From Microbulbifer sp. GL-2 (lineage in GTDB: Bacteria > Pseudomonadota > Gammaproteobacteria > Pseudomonadales > Cellvibrionaceae), in contig NZ_AP019807.1 in the NCBI RefSeq assembly GCF_007183175.1, positions 4,274,001-4,338,000 on the forward strand: a stretch of DNA of 64,000 nucleotides, read 5' to 3'. Positions 25,980 to 36,400 of this stretch are shown here, piece by piece. The stretch's first letter is position 1. Every line of letters begins with the position of its first letter. The translations under genes and the position numbers were made by a program. The notes under the pieces were generated by a model, which did not search any database, was not told the origin of the DNA, and saw only the letters and a program-made list of their open reading frames with translations.

Positions 25980-28172
25980 TCAAAGGCATCTTTCTTCACA
26001 AAAAAATTCCCAATCTACAGATTCTGACAGGCGAAAGAATTCAGCCAGGTAGTTATTAATACAGTGTGTAACACCCAGGAAATACAGAAAGTTTGACACT
26101 CCCTCTTTTGATTGCTCACTACATTCTCGCAGCTCCATCAACTCACTGACATCAACATTCGCCCTGTCAAAAATCCTTTTATACCCCCTCCTCAATGACT
26201 CAATATTAATTGTTCTTTTCTTTCCAGAAAGATAGAACAGTATTTTTGCGGCAAGACAGCGCCAAATGAAAGCTTCACGAAGCATTCTTTTCGTTGCAAC
26301 CAAATTCATCTTGGAACTGTCAATTCCATGTAAAATCCTGACCTGGTTGGCAACCAACATCAACAAGTCAATAATCCTCTTCAATTGATCTTCAGACATA
26401 CCCCTGACATGGGATTTATCGATACCCTCTTTCCAATAAAGAATATTCTTATGGGAAATCATGACGATATTCAAATGATACAATATATATAATCGATAAA
26501 AGATAGAGTATCTTTTAGATGGCGATACATCACCCTCCACCACCAATCGAGCAGCACTACTCAGAAGTCTATCTATATTTTTTTTGAAATTTTTTTCAGG
26601 GTGTGAAGTGAAAGGTATATTTCTTGAAATAGCCAGTATGCAAAAAATTATCGCCAACACAAATATATAATTTGTATACACAACAAAGCTATACACCTGC
26701 TCATTGCTAAAATTAAAGATAATCTGTGGAAAGATAAGAACCAGGGTTCTTATCATTGACTGAGCCCCGAATGCCTTATTTGCAAAATAAGAAATAACAA
26801 AAGTCCAGACAAATATCATCAACCCCAAAGAATAATATCCAGGCAGTTTAGGCATAACAAAAAAATATAGAGGCGCAGACATTAAGCAAACCAGAATTGT
26901 ATACAAGCATGTTTCAAACAATCTAATTTGCGGGCTAACGGCTGCGATGATCGCTATAATAGTAATTAATAGTACAACTAACAAACCACCAATCATATCT
27001 GGAACAAACAAATAGGCCAGGTAAGAGATCCATATACCGACAAGTACACGAACAACATTGGCGAGCCTGTCAGGGTCCGGCATAAAGAGACCAAACCAAT
27101 ATACCTCTCCTTCACCTGAATCACTTAAATATGAGGCCCCAGGATCTTGGATATCGTTTACAGAATATATTAGTGCTCGGGATTCAACCTCCAGATCATT
27201 TAGCGAGCGGCGTGTTACCGCTAGCCCCGCCGTCTCGGAAGTCGACAACTCTTTTACTTTTTCAATATTCCCCCTGACAACCCTTTCCTGTGCGCTGCCT
27301 ACCGGCTTCCCCTCCTCAATCGCAAAACTCACTTTCTTAAAACGACTCGACATTTCCCTCAAATAATCCCTCATTCCTATAAGGTATTTTGTTATTCCCA
27401 GATCACTGGAAAGCGCCAGGCTCTCTTCCAACTTAAGTAGCGACTGTGTCACAGCCGTTGCACAATACCCAAAACGGTCCCATTGCTTACGGCATTCCCA
27501 AATTTCGTAACTGTCAGAAGTGGCATCATTAATCGCAACGCGTAAACGTGAGTCAGCCTTTAACAGTTCAACACGCTTTTCTCTAAGAATTTTTACTTTT
27601 TTTCGATCTTGGATACTGCTAAAACATCTATCCGCAAAAATCCGATGCGACTCTAAAAGAGCAATTGCGGCCTTGTGAAGCTCTTCACGACTACAATTAG
27701 GCCATATTAATACCGCGATGAGACCATAAACGATAATCCCGAGCAAAGATTCCTGAATACGTAAAATACCCTCCTCATAAGAGATCGATAAATCTCCGCC
27801 TGTCGCATCCCACAATAATAATATGACATAACCACATGTCATCCAAAAATACTGGCGCTTTGACCTTTGCAGAAAATATACACAACCGGCAACCCAAATA
27901 GAGAGCGCGATCATAAAGAGCCATCGATCTTGGGGGAACAGCGCGACAATTATCCACCCCCCCAGTAGAGCAAAGAGAGTCCCGAGAATCCACAAAATGG
28001 CGCGATTTAAAGACTGCCCTAGATTTGCCTGACTGCATACAATAACAGCAAATCCGCCCCAAAATGGCTTCTCCCAATTAATACTCATTGCGATGGCATA
28101 AACAACTACTAAGGACAGCGCAATTTTTATCGACTCTTTCGCATTACGGGACAGATGCAAAGTTATCTCCAA
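25980..28172 (-). CDS. FUSC-family aromatic acid exporter (AaeB-like inner-membrane component)
   Basis: A 730-residue inner-membrane protein with two blocks of ~6 transmembrane helices (residues ~15-170 and ~375-525), each followed by a cytoplasmic helical region. This is the FUSC/AaeB layout. The family motif is visible in EKPFWGGFAVIVCSQANLGQ and ILWILGTLFALLGGW. Family members export p-hydroxybenzoate and related aromatic acids or fusaric acid. The start is TTG at 28172 with only a weak ribosome binding site, so the true start is uncertain. It is the first gene of a four-gene operon. Confidence 0.9.
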   Translation of the reverse strand: MEITLHLSRNAKESIKIALSLVVVYAIAMSINWEKPFWGGFAVIVCSQANLGQSLNRAILWILGTLFALLGGWIIVALFPQDRWLFMIALSIWVAGCVYFLQRSKRQYFWMTCGYVILLLWDATGGDLSISYEEGILRIQESLLGIIVYGLIAVLIWPNCSREELHKAAIALLESHRIFADRCFSSIQDRKKVKILREKRVELLKADSRLRVAINDATSDSYEIWECRKQWDRFGYCATAVTQSLLKLEESLALSSDLGITKYLIGMRDYLREMSSRFKKVSFAIEEGKPVGSAQERVVRGNIEKVKELSTSETAGLAVTRRSLNDLEVESRALIYSVNDIQDPGASYLSDSGEGEVYWFGLFMPDPDRLANVVRVLVGIWISYLAYLFVPDMIGGLLVVLLITIIAIIAAVSPQIRLFETCLYTILVCLMSAPLYFFVMPKLPGYYSLGLMIFVWTFVISYFANKAFGAQSMIRTLVLIFPQIIFNFSNEQVYSFVVYTNYIFVLAIIFCILAISRNIPFTSHPEKNFKKNIDRLLSSAARLVVEGDVSPSKRYSIFYRLYILYHLNIVMISHKNILYWKEGIDKSHVRGMSEDQLKRIIDLLMLVANQVRILHGIDSSKMNLVATKRMLREAFIWRCLAAKILFYLSGKKRTINIESLRRGYKRIFDRANVDVSELMELRECSEQSKEGVSNFLYFLGVTHCINNYLAEFFRLSESVDWEFFCEERCL

Positions 28173-28565
28173 CAGTTTTCACGATACCTCAACAACACCT
28201 GTTTATTCTTTGGCGCTAAAGGGCATGTATACGATTAATTTGTGACGGTTGGCCGAAAGTAGTATGGCATATAGAGGGACAGGTAAATCAGAGACTTAAG
28301 AAGCTAATTCAACTAAGTTTAACCCACTTCATCACCCGTGAAGGCGCCTTAATCTATCCTGCATCTAGATGTTGTCCACACGCAAAAGCGATTATTTTGG
28401 CATCCAGGTGTTTATGGCGTAAAGAAGGTTTTCTTATGTAAAAATTGAGAAAGGTTAAACTTACTTCTAACTCGCATTCTACATTTAAAATGTAGCAACA
28501 ACATACTTATAAGAATTTTTAAAGCTTACGCCCCTACCCTCTCCTTTATCTTTATCTCACCTAAG
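28173..28565. other. Gene-free region upstream of the efflux operon
   Basis: No coding region or RNA gene is recognisable. The part nearest 28172 should hold the efflux promoter. A short AT-rich palindrome around CTACATTTAAAATGTAG lies near 28479-28495. Base composition is more AT-rich than in the housekeeping part of the window, as is usual for accessory DNA. Confidence 0.4.
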
Positions 28566-28897
28566 CACTGGCACTATCTCAGCCGGAATTTTGAAAGCCG
28601 CTTTAAAGGTTTTGTAGGTTCTGCTGAGGCCGTACGAAACGCTTGCAGGCAACTCGATAAGCGCTGCGTACAGGCATAAGCGTCTGTCGACGCTACCTTT
28701 CTGCGGCACCCTGCTAACACCCTCCCACTCTCTCGATACCATTTTCCACTTTTATTCAAAGCCACAATTTTTCTAAGCCCAAGTATAAATCTTCAGGCTT
28801 CACCTCACCTTATCTATAAAGCAGAAAGAAATTGCCACTGGAACTAGCGCCAGCAACGCTGTTAGCGCCTCTCTCTAATCTATGGGTGTCCAGAATT
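28566..28897. repeat. Copy A of a ~330-bp diverged direct repeat
   Basis: It aligns by eye along its whole length with 29467-29800. Strongest shared blocks are CTTTAAAGG at the left, the segment around GCATAAGCG and CTGTCGAC, the stretch TTTTTCTAAGCCCAAG, ATAAAGCAGAAAG, and CTAATCTATGGGTGTCCAG at the right. On the minus strand the right edge encodes the end of a protein, FWTPID and a stop, directly followed by the non-coding part. Similarity stops abruptly after GAATT at 28897. Confidence 0.75.
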
Positions 28898-28926
28898 GCT
28901 CCTAGATAAAGGTGCGCAAGTACTAG

Positions 28927-29136
28927 GGTGCCGGTTGTACGATTGTCGAGGCTTACTTTCCACCAAGCCCAGATCAATCTGTAGCAGATATTTTTGACCG
29001 GTTGTTTATTGCTTATGCAACCCTGATTCCAGACACTCCCCTATTCTTCATTCTGCTTACCATCTCCGACAAGAAGGAGATAGCCACTAAATCCGGTGAC
29101 GCGATTCTTTTGCTATTCGGTCATTATTTAGAATAG
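28927..29136 (+). pseudogene. Unrecognised open fragment without start
   Basis: A frame of 69 codons stays open after a TAG at 28924 and ends at TAG 29134. It reads as protein-like: TIVEAYFPPSPDQSVADIFD, then TPLFFILLTISDKKEIATKS and GHYLE. There is no start codon with a ribosome binding site. It may be the 3' relic of a small gene, for example an old immunity gene, but I do not recognise a family and chance is not excluded. Confidence 0.3.
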
Positions 29137-29466
29137 TGGCTGGAGTGGTTGGCAGTTTGATTATAGACGACAAGACTTTTTTTTGCCTTTTATTTCCTAG
29201 CTAAGGTTGACCAGTTGATGCTGGGTGCTTTTTGATCGTTTTTTATGTAGTGTGGTCTTGGTGACTGACCTCTATTCCTGTTTACTTTTCTATTTACTAT
29301 CAGTAACAGGAAAGAGAAGACCAATAGGGCCGGAGTGCGATCTTTTTTGTTGCGGTTTATCATTTTTGGGCTAGCGGGCCGGGGTGACCGGTATTTGGGT
29401 CTCGGAAAGTAAGGTTTTATTGCCGAAGTCACCTCCCCTATTCTATAAGGCTGAGCGACTCACCCA

Positions 29467-29800
29467 ATACTGGTTTTATATCAGGCGAAAGTTTATATAC
29501 CCGCTTTAAAGGCTTAGGGATTAGTGGAGACTGTACGACAAACCCGTATTCAACTCCATAAAGCTGGGTACACGGCATAAGCGACTGTCGACACTACCTT
29601 TCTGCCACACCCTGCTAGTTCCCACCGATTCTCTCGATACTACTTTCCACTTTTTCTCTAAAGTCACAGTTTTTCTAAGCCCAAGCATAGATATGCAGCA
29701 TTTCATGTCCCCTTAACTATAAAGCAGAAAGGAATAGCCACTGGGACTAGCGCCAGCAACGCTGCTGGCGCCTTTCTCTAATCTATGGGTGTCCAGAATT
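29467..29800. repeat. Copy B of the ~330-bp diverged direct repeat
   Basis: Second copy of the module at 28566-28897, about 902 bp to the right and in the same orientation. Its right edge is the 3' end of the orphan tip fragment at 29778-29951. The gap 29137-29466 between the copies has no gene I can support; it holds T-rich runs and imperfect internal repeats. Confidence 0.75.
29750..29771 (-). terminator. Hairpin just after the orphan tip stop codon
   Basis: GCGCCAGC (29750-29757) and GCTGGCGC (29764-29771) form a perfect 8-bp stem with a 6-base loop, six bases after the stop of the tip fragment. Copy A has the same element at about 28846-28868 with two mismatched positions. No clear T-run follows on the minus strand, so termination strength is uncertain. 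Confidence 0.5.
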
Positions 29801-29951
29801 TCTTCTCTTTTCGACCACCCATATTACGACCAATAATTGCAACCTTGCCATTAGTGCCGGGGAGAATTCGTTGAGCTTTAACGCCAGAGGCATTTATTCC
29901 TGCAATCTCTTCTATCTGGGCAGCAGAAATTGAACTGTTTGGAACAACAGC
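29778..29951 (-). pseudogene. Orphan Rhs/polymorphic-toxin tip fragment
   Basis: Directly after the stop of the immunity gene and in the same frame lies a 57-codon piece without a start. It reads AVVPNSSISAAQIEEIAGIN, then LPGTNGKVAIIGRNMGG, and ends KKFWTPID and stop. GTNGKVAIIGR-type segments recur, in my recollection, near the start of C-terminal toxin domains of Rhs and contact-dependent inhibition proteins. Such start-less fragments behind an rhs-immunity pair are typical remains of displaced tips. The fragment is too short to be a complete toxin; the middle seems deleted between the GRNMGG part and FWTPID. Confidence 0.6.
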
Positions 29952-30422
29952 TTATTTATTACCAAACTCTAGTCTTTTGTGATATTCAAAATTATATGCA
30001 TCGAATTGAAGCTTCCCTCTACCATATACTCCAACAAGATAGTCATTTTCAGACCAGCCACTAGGCACAATATGTTCTTCACTAGGAAACCTTAGCTCTG
30101 AAATTCTAGCCTTCACTTCATCCTTTACTGATTCAAATTCTTCTTTGCTAACATAAACAGCAATAGCACTGTGTAACACTACAAGAAAAGCTTCATCACC
30201 TATAGGAGCGACTCTAAAATCTAAGATGAACCGAGCTTCATTCATAGCTTCTTTAGCATTCTCAACACTATTTCCCTCATCATCTATAAAAAGCAGAGTA
30301 CCATTTTTTAAAATAGTTACACCTGTACTTTTATCTGCAAAGAATTCACTTAACTGTACTTCAATTTCATCCAAAGGAGTCCTATTTAAAGGCTCCCATT
30401 TCAGCCGGATATTATCGTTCAT
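29952..30422 (-). CDS. Probable immunity protein for the Rhs tip
   Basis: A 156-residue, acidic, cytoplasmic protein with no signal peptide or membrane segment. I do not recognise its family. The ATG at 30422 lies one base after the rhs stop codon, so translation is coupled to the toxin, which is the standard place for a cognate immunity gene. Visible parts are FFADKSTGVTILKNGTLLFI and VLHSAIAVYVSKEEFESVKD. Base composition is AT-rich, like the toxin tip and unlike the main Rhs body. Expected role: binding and blocking the ADP-ribosyltransferase-like tip. This is inferred from position only. Confidence 0.7.
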   Translation of the reverse strand: MNDNIRLKWEPLNRTPLDEIEVQLSEFFADKSTGVTILKNGTLLFIDDEGNSVENAKEAMNEARFILDFRVAPIGDEAFLVVLHSAIAVYVSKEEFESVKDEVKARISELRFPSEEHIVPSGWSENDYLVGVYGRGKLQFDAYNFEYHKRLEFGNK

Positions 30423-30423
30423 A

Positions 30424-33400
30424 CTATTTTACCAACCATTGTCGCACCAAGGCTTCAGAAGGAATTTCCGTATTAAACAGAAACTCTTGTTCTTGACGAC
30501 CAATATTCAAATTGATGTCAAAGACATCTCTCCTATTTTCATAGTTTCTCATTGCTTGGGCATCAAACTCATGCCGCTGCATTCTAAACTCAGTTACAGT
30601 CGGTTCTAAATTTTTCCCATTAGGCCCTTTTGCAAAGTACTCAGCCACTACAGGATCTTTCGTCACCCCAATAGTTGGAAGACCTTGGCTACCAACATTA
30701 CCATGAGTATCAAAAAGGTTATCTAAAGTACCATTGGCTTTAGCATCTAAAAAGCTTGCTCTTGATGCACCAATACCTTTTTCTTGAGCAAGAGATGATA
30801 AGAATTGGGTATTTGGAGTACCTTCACCCCGATAGAATGTAACCCAGTCTACAGGCCCTACGAAACCTGAATCGTAAACACTTCCAGAATACGCACTTCG
30901 TAAGTTTGGAACACCTCCAGCCCTAAGCGGATTAGTCTCCAAGTCCCCAACAGCCCCCCACTGCGCTGCCATTCTACCACCTGAGGTTCTGGTAAGCGCA
31001 TTTTCAAGCATCTGCCCTCCGGCCAAGCTGACATGACGAACCGAGCTAACGGACCCACTACCGGTGATAATACTCACCACGGCACCGCCAACGATATCGC
31101 CACCCACCTTACCTATCGCTCCGGCTAGGCCAGACCGTTCATAGGTAGCTACGACCGAATCTTTGTACGTCACCGCACCATTAACCAGAGTTTCCCTGGC
31201 AAATTGAGCGTACTCGTGCTCCGGAGCGTATCTCTGTAGGGCAACCCCGGCTGTTAACTTGCCGGCGACTACCAGACCATCGGTGAAGCTTTCCCAATTC
31301 GCAGACTGGATATCACTGCCTAAAGCGCCAGTGAGCCCAAAACCATATTCAACCGTACGGCCGAAGCTTTCATAGGCACCCCAGACAGCAGCCGACAACT
31401 CTCCGAGCATACGGATGCCGCCATTGGCGCCCGCCCATTCACTATTGAAACGGGCTATTTCACCTTCGCGCCAAGTAGAGTAACTATTAAAAGACGCAAC
31501 CTGTTCAGAAAAATCAGTCCCCCCCACACTCGCAAAATGCGTATTCGCTGCAGACGCTGCAACACCTGCATGGAAGTCATCCCAAACAGCCTGTACACCG
31601 GCCCTGGCCTGTATCGTGCGTGCTTCATAATTCGCCAGCTTTGCATCTAGCCGGCTATTAAAACCGGCGGAGTGCATCATCACTTGCGTATTCCGCTGGA
31701 TCACCGAACTGTTAGACCAGTAGTCCTTTTCACTGCCCCAAATACCACTTTGGCTAGCAGTCACCACCAATTCCTGTCCTGACCAGCTGGAAGTTATATT
31801 GCTTGTTGAGCTACTGAACTGTTCAGTAAGACGTTGTTCTCCAGTACTGGTTTTTTCATTGCTAGTAACTGAACCCGCATCCAGACCGCCGCCGGCAACC
31901 GGCTCACCATCACCACCTAAGCGCTTGATCGAGCTTTGAGCGACTCCGGCAGCAGTGGCAATTGCCACACCACCCCAGTCAAAACTGTCACCCCAGATAG
32001 CACTCTGCACTGACTCGTTGATCAGGGCGCTGGTCAGCTCTCGGCCCACGTCGGCTCCGATTGAGCCTCCAGCTTGCAGAACTCCACCGAGTACTCCCGA
32101 TTCACTGGTTTGTGAAAAACCTTCCGTTAGTCCCGAAGCAACACCGGAGGTAACCGCAGAGGTGGCCACGTTGCGCCAGCTAAAGCTCACATCCTTATTA
32201 AACGCTTTGTTGATGCCGTAGCTGCTAACCACATTGCTCGCGCCGAGGAGCGCTGAGCCAGCCCAGTTGAGCTTACTCACCCCGTCGACCACTTTGGTGA
32301 AGCTGTCAATTCCGTTCAGGTAGCCGGCCGCACCCACCGTTGCCATCGTGGTAAAGCCTCCTATAGCCACATCGCTCCAGCTAAAGTCCTCCTGCATCCC
32401 TAGGCCCATCGCAGTTACTTGGCTGGCAATCGAGCCCGCGGCACCCGCCACAAATGCGGCCCCAAAACCGAGACTACCAGTGGCAATAGCACTCGCGCCC
32501 GCCGTCATCATACCGCCGATGCTAGCGCCGGCAGCCGCAGCGAAAGCACCTGCTGTCAACACCGTGGCCACCACCGCAACCACAATCACCAGGATCATAC
32601 CCAGCGCACCACAACCGCCGTCGTTATCCACCGGCGGTGGCGGCGGCACATCCGGCAGGGTCGGGGCGGTATCCCCCATCTGCAGGGCGCCGTCTACCGG
32701 GCGGAAGGTATCGCTGTTGTTGTGGATATTGGTAACCACATTGGGCAGTTCGAGGCGCTGGCCTTTGGTCAGTACCTCGTCGCCCTTCATGCCGTTGGCA
32801 TCGGCCAGGAGATACCACAGGCTGGAGTCACCCCAGACCATGGCGGCGATGCTCTGCAGGGTCTCTCCGCCCTGGGCCTCGAAGCTTGAGTAACTGGCCG
32901 TGGGATAGTTGGGGTTGATCGGCTGGTAGTTCTGGTCGAAGTCCGCCGATTGCACCGCCTGTACGTGGTCGCCATTACTGTGGGAGTGGCGATTGCCTGC
33001 TCCTTCAGCTTGGGCCAGGGCTTTGACGTAGTCGTAGCGGCTGGGTACCTGGTCGTTGCCCACATCGCCGACGGCGTGGCCGTTGAAGTAGTAGAAGTGG
33101 CGCATCTCGCGGCCGTAGCTGTTCTGGCCGTCGTCGTTGATCTCTTCGCGCACCAGGGTGCGGCCTTCCTTGTCAGTGACATATGCGATGGCGCGCTGAC
33201 CTTCCACGTCGTAGACGCGGCGGATATGGCCATTGGAGTCGTAGGTGTAGAAGGCTTCGCCGTTCTCCCAGCTGTCGCGCTGCTTGGGGTGTAGGTCCTT
33301 GTTGTCGGCGCTGATTACCACCGACTTGGTTTTGTAGCTATCCCACTTTTCGTAGGAGTTGTACAGCGTGGTCACCGTGGGGGCGGCGCCGTCTTCGGGG

Positions 33401-36400
33401 TAGGCGCTGGTGATGTTGGTGTCCACCGTCTGGCCGTCACCGAGGAAGGTGTTGCGGCTGCGGATGACTTCGTCGGTGGCTAAACCATTCTCATCGTACT
33501 GGGTGGTGGCGTAACCCAGTTGGATACCGTCGGCGTTGTAGTAGTTGTCGGTGGCGCTGGACAGTTTGCCGGCGGAGTCGTACTCGTAGTAGGCGGTGAC
33601 CTGCCCCGCATCGTTGTTGACACGGCTGGCGCGCAGAACAAAGCCACTGCCCTGGTCGATATGCACGGTGGTGAGGCGGCCGTTGCTGTCGTAGGCGTAC
33701 TTCTCGCGGATGCTGCCGTCACTGGCGCGGCTGGCGAGATAGCGCTGGTCGAGGCCGTTATAGGTGATGGCGGTGCCGGTTTTACCCAGGACAATCTGGC
33801 CGTTTTCAAACTCGCCGAGGGTGAGGGTGAAGCGGTTGTTCTTGTCGTAGGTGTAGTAGAACGATTGCGTCTTGCCGTCGATGGTGCCGTCGAGGTTGTC
33901 GACGTAGCGGCCGTCGTAAACACTGCTGACGCTGCGGCGGTTACTAAAGGCGTCGAAGGTGTAGTCGATCTGGTAGGCATTGCCGTATTCGTCGTAGCCT
34001 TCGATGCTGGTGATACGACCCTGTTCGTCGTAGACGGCATTGCTGTGCTGGTACACCACGCGGCCGAGGTTGTTGTACAGGTCGTTGGAGCGGTAGTAGA
34101 GCTCGCCAGTGCGGTTGCCCGCTTTGTCGTAGCGGTATTCGGTGACGGCGGGGGCGATATCGCTGTTGGCGGCGGTCTGGTCGCCATCGGCAAGGCCGTT
34201 GTTGCCGTAGTCGTAGGTGCGGAACAGGTTGCCGTTGTGGTAGTAGGTGTAGCGGATATCCTGGTTGTTGCGCGCTTCCCAGGTGCCGTCGCCGCTCAGG
34301 GCGGTATTGCCGGTCTGGCGCGATAGCCAGCCGGCGTAGTTGTAGGCGTATTCGATGCGATGGCCGCCGAGGTCGTCGTGCCAGACGGCTTTGCCGAAGT
34401 AGTCGACGGCGTCACTGAGTACATCCTCGTGGGAGGACTGGTTCCAGTCGGTGTCCACCACGCCGCCCATACCGGACTTGGCGATGGCGGTGATATACCC
34501 CCCCAGCTGCACTTGATCGGCGGCGCCCTGGGCCTGCTGGCCGGTGGCGGCGAGCACATTACGGCTCACCGCATCGCTCCAGGCGTAGGCGTAGTCGGTG
34601 ATCTTGCCGTTGTAGCTCTTGTACTGCAGTACCCGGCCCATGCCGTCGTAGCGGTAGGTCTCCTGGCCGACGGTGCCGCTGCTGCCGACACTGCCACCGC
34701 TGTTGAAACTGGCGTAGAGCACAGGGTTAGTGTCGCCGTAGAGGGCGTTGCGGTGGCGGATGCGGTTGCCAAACTCGTCGTAGTCCCACTCGTCGTAGCG
34801 ACCGGAGGCGCTGTAGCCGTAGTCAATCGCCAGGGAACTGTCCTGGAAGCGGTTCATACGCACCAGTTGGTTATTGGCGTCGTAGTGGTAGGCCACCTGG
34901 TAGTAGAGTGCACTGGTGCCGTTGCCGCGCTCGTTGGCGCGGTACACCAACTGGCTGCTGCCCTTGAGGTTGCCGGCCTGGTCGTAGACCTGACTGTCGT
35001 AATCGCCCTCGCCGTCCTGGCTGGCAATCAATAAGCCGGCCTCATAGTCCTGCAGGCGCACCTGTTCGTGCTGGGTGTTGTAGTTGGTAACAGCGCTGCG
35101 GGTGGCACTGCTGGCGCCAGCGGCAGCCTCAGCCCCGACTTTCTCCATCACCATTTCACCAAAGGCATTGACGCCGTATTCGGTGGCGGTGTGGGCGCGG
35201 AATTTGGTCATCTGCTCGGTGTAGACGTCCGCTTCCGGCTTCAGCTCCTTCACCACATTGCCGCGCTGGTCGTACTCGTACAGGGTGGTGTTGCCGTTGT
35301 TGTCGATCGACGCCACGTTCTCGCCAAAGGCGTTGTAGCTGGCGTGGTGGGCGATCAGTGTCTCGTCGTTGGCGGCACCGGTCAGTTGCAAGGCGATATT
35401 GCGGATGGCCTCGCGGTTGTACAGGCCGGTCTGGGAGTAGAAGACGGAGGTGTAGCTGTCGCCCTCTGAAGAAACGCTGCGGGTATAAGTATTGGTGGTG
35501 ACGGTTTTCTTTACTGCGTTGGTTAAATTATTAACGGTCGCTGGGGCAGTATTATTGAAATTGCCTTTAGCTTCATTAATTACTGTACCGCTGCTGTTTT
35601 TTACCTTCATGGTGAAGGCAAGGCTACTGCTGTTGGACATACCAGTGGTACCAACATTAGCCATACCGTTGACAACGCTGGCCGTTACAGTTTTGCCATC
35701 GGCTGTGAATTCTACTGTTTTTGCAGAGCTGTCGAGGTTAAAAATACGGACGTATTCATCGGAGGTTTTTGTTGTCCCAGGTCGACCATGAGCAATGGTC
35801 TGCGCTCCCCACTCTTGCCCAAAGGATTTTAGTTTAACAGAGGTACTATACTCCAGTGATGGACTGCCTCCGTTAGAATTCACAACTTTACTGGTAGTTT
35901 TTTCTCCACCAGAAAGCATGTGTACCCCGTTTCCAGGTATTAATACCGCCTTGTTATTAATATATAGATATACAGATTCATTAGTAGGCAGACCAGATAC
36001 TTTTATTGTTACTAATTGTTCATAGGTATAGTCGTAATATATAAATCCTGGTTCACTTCCAGTAACCACTCGGCTAATGACATTTGTGCCGGCATTCGTA
36101 AACTCAACAGTAATTCGTTTTGTATCGACACTCCCAGGCTTACTGATAGCTCCCTGCCCACCAACTGCAGCATAAGTAGTCTCATTGATTTTCGCCGAGT
36201 CACTGTAAGCTAGACTCGTACTTCTCGAACTGCCCTGCTTCGAGGATTGGTAACCGGCGGACAACCAGAACTTATTCACCTCCGGTAGATGCTCAAGGCC
36301 AACCCCTTCCCCCGGCAGACCCACGCTGCCACTTAAACTGTCGGCACTGTTGCTGTAGAGGTCCACTGCATGCAATACCAGCCCATCTGCGCTCAGGAAT

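Noticed and set aside
28557..28765. Small minus-strand frames of 61-63 codons in copy A, and a similar one at 29521-29706 in copy B
   Set aside because: The two copies do not keep a common reading frame through insertions and deletions, so the DNA, not a protein, is what the copies share.
29190..29432. Minus-strand frame of 80 codons rich in Lys, Arg and Pro
   Set aside because: Low-complexity content, no convincing start and no recognisable family; it lies in a stretch with imperfect internal repeats.
28566..29800. CRISPR array
   Set aside because: There are only two long, diverged copies 900 bp apart and no short regularly spaced repeats.
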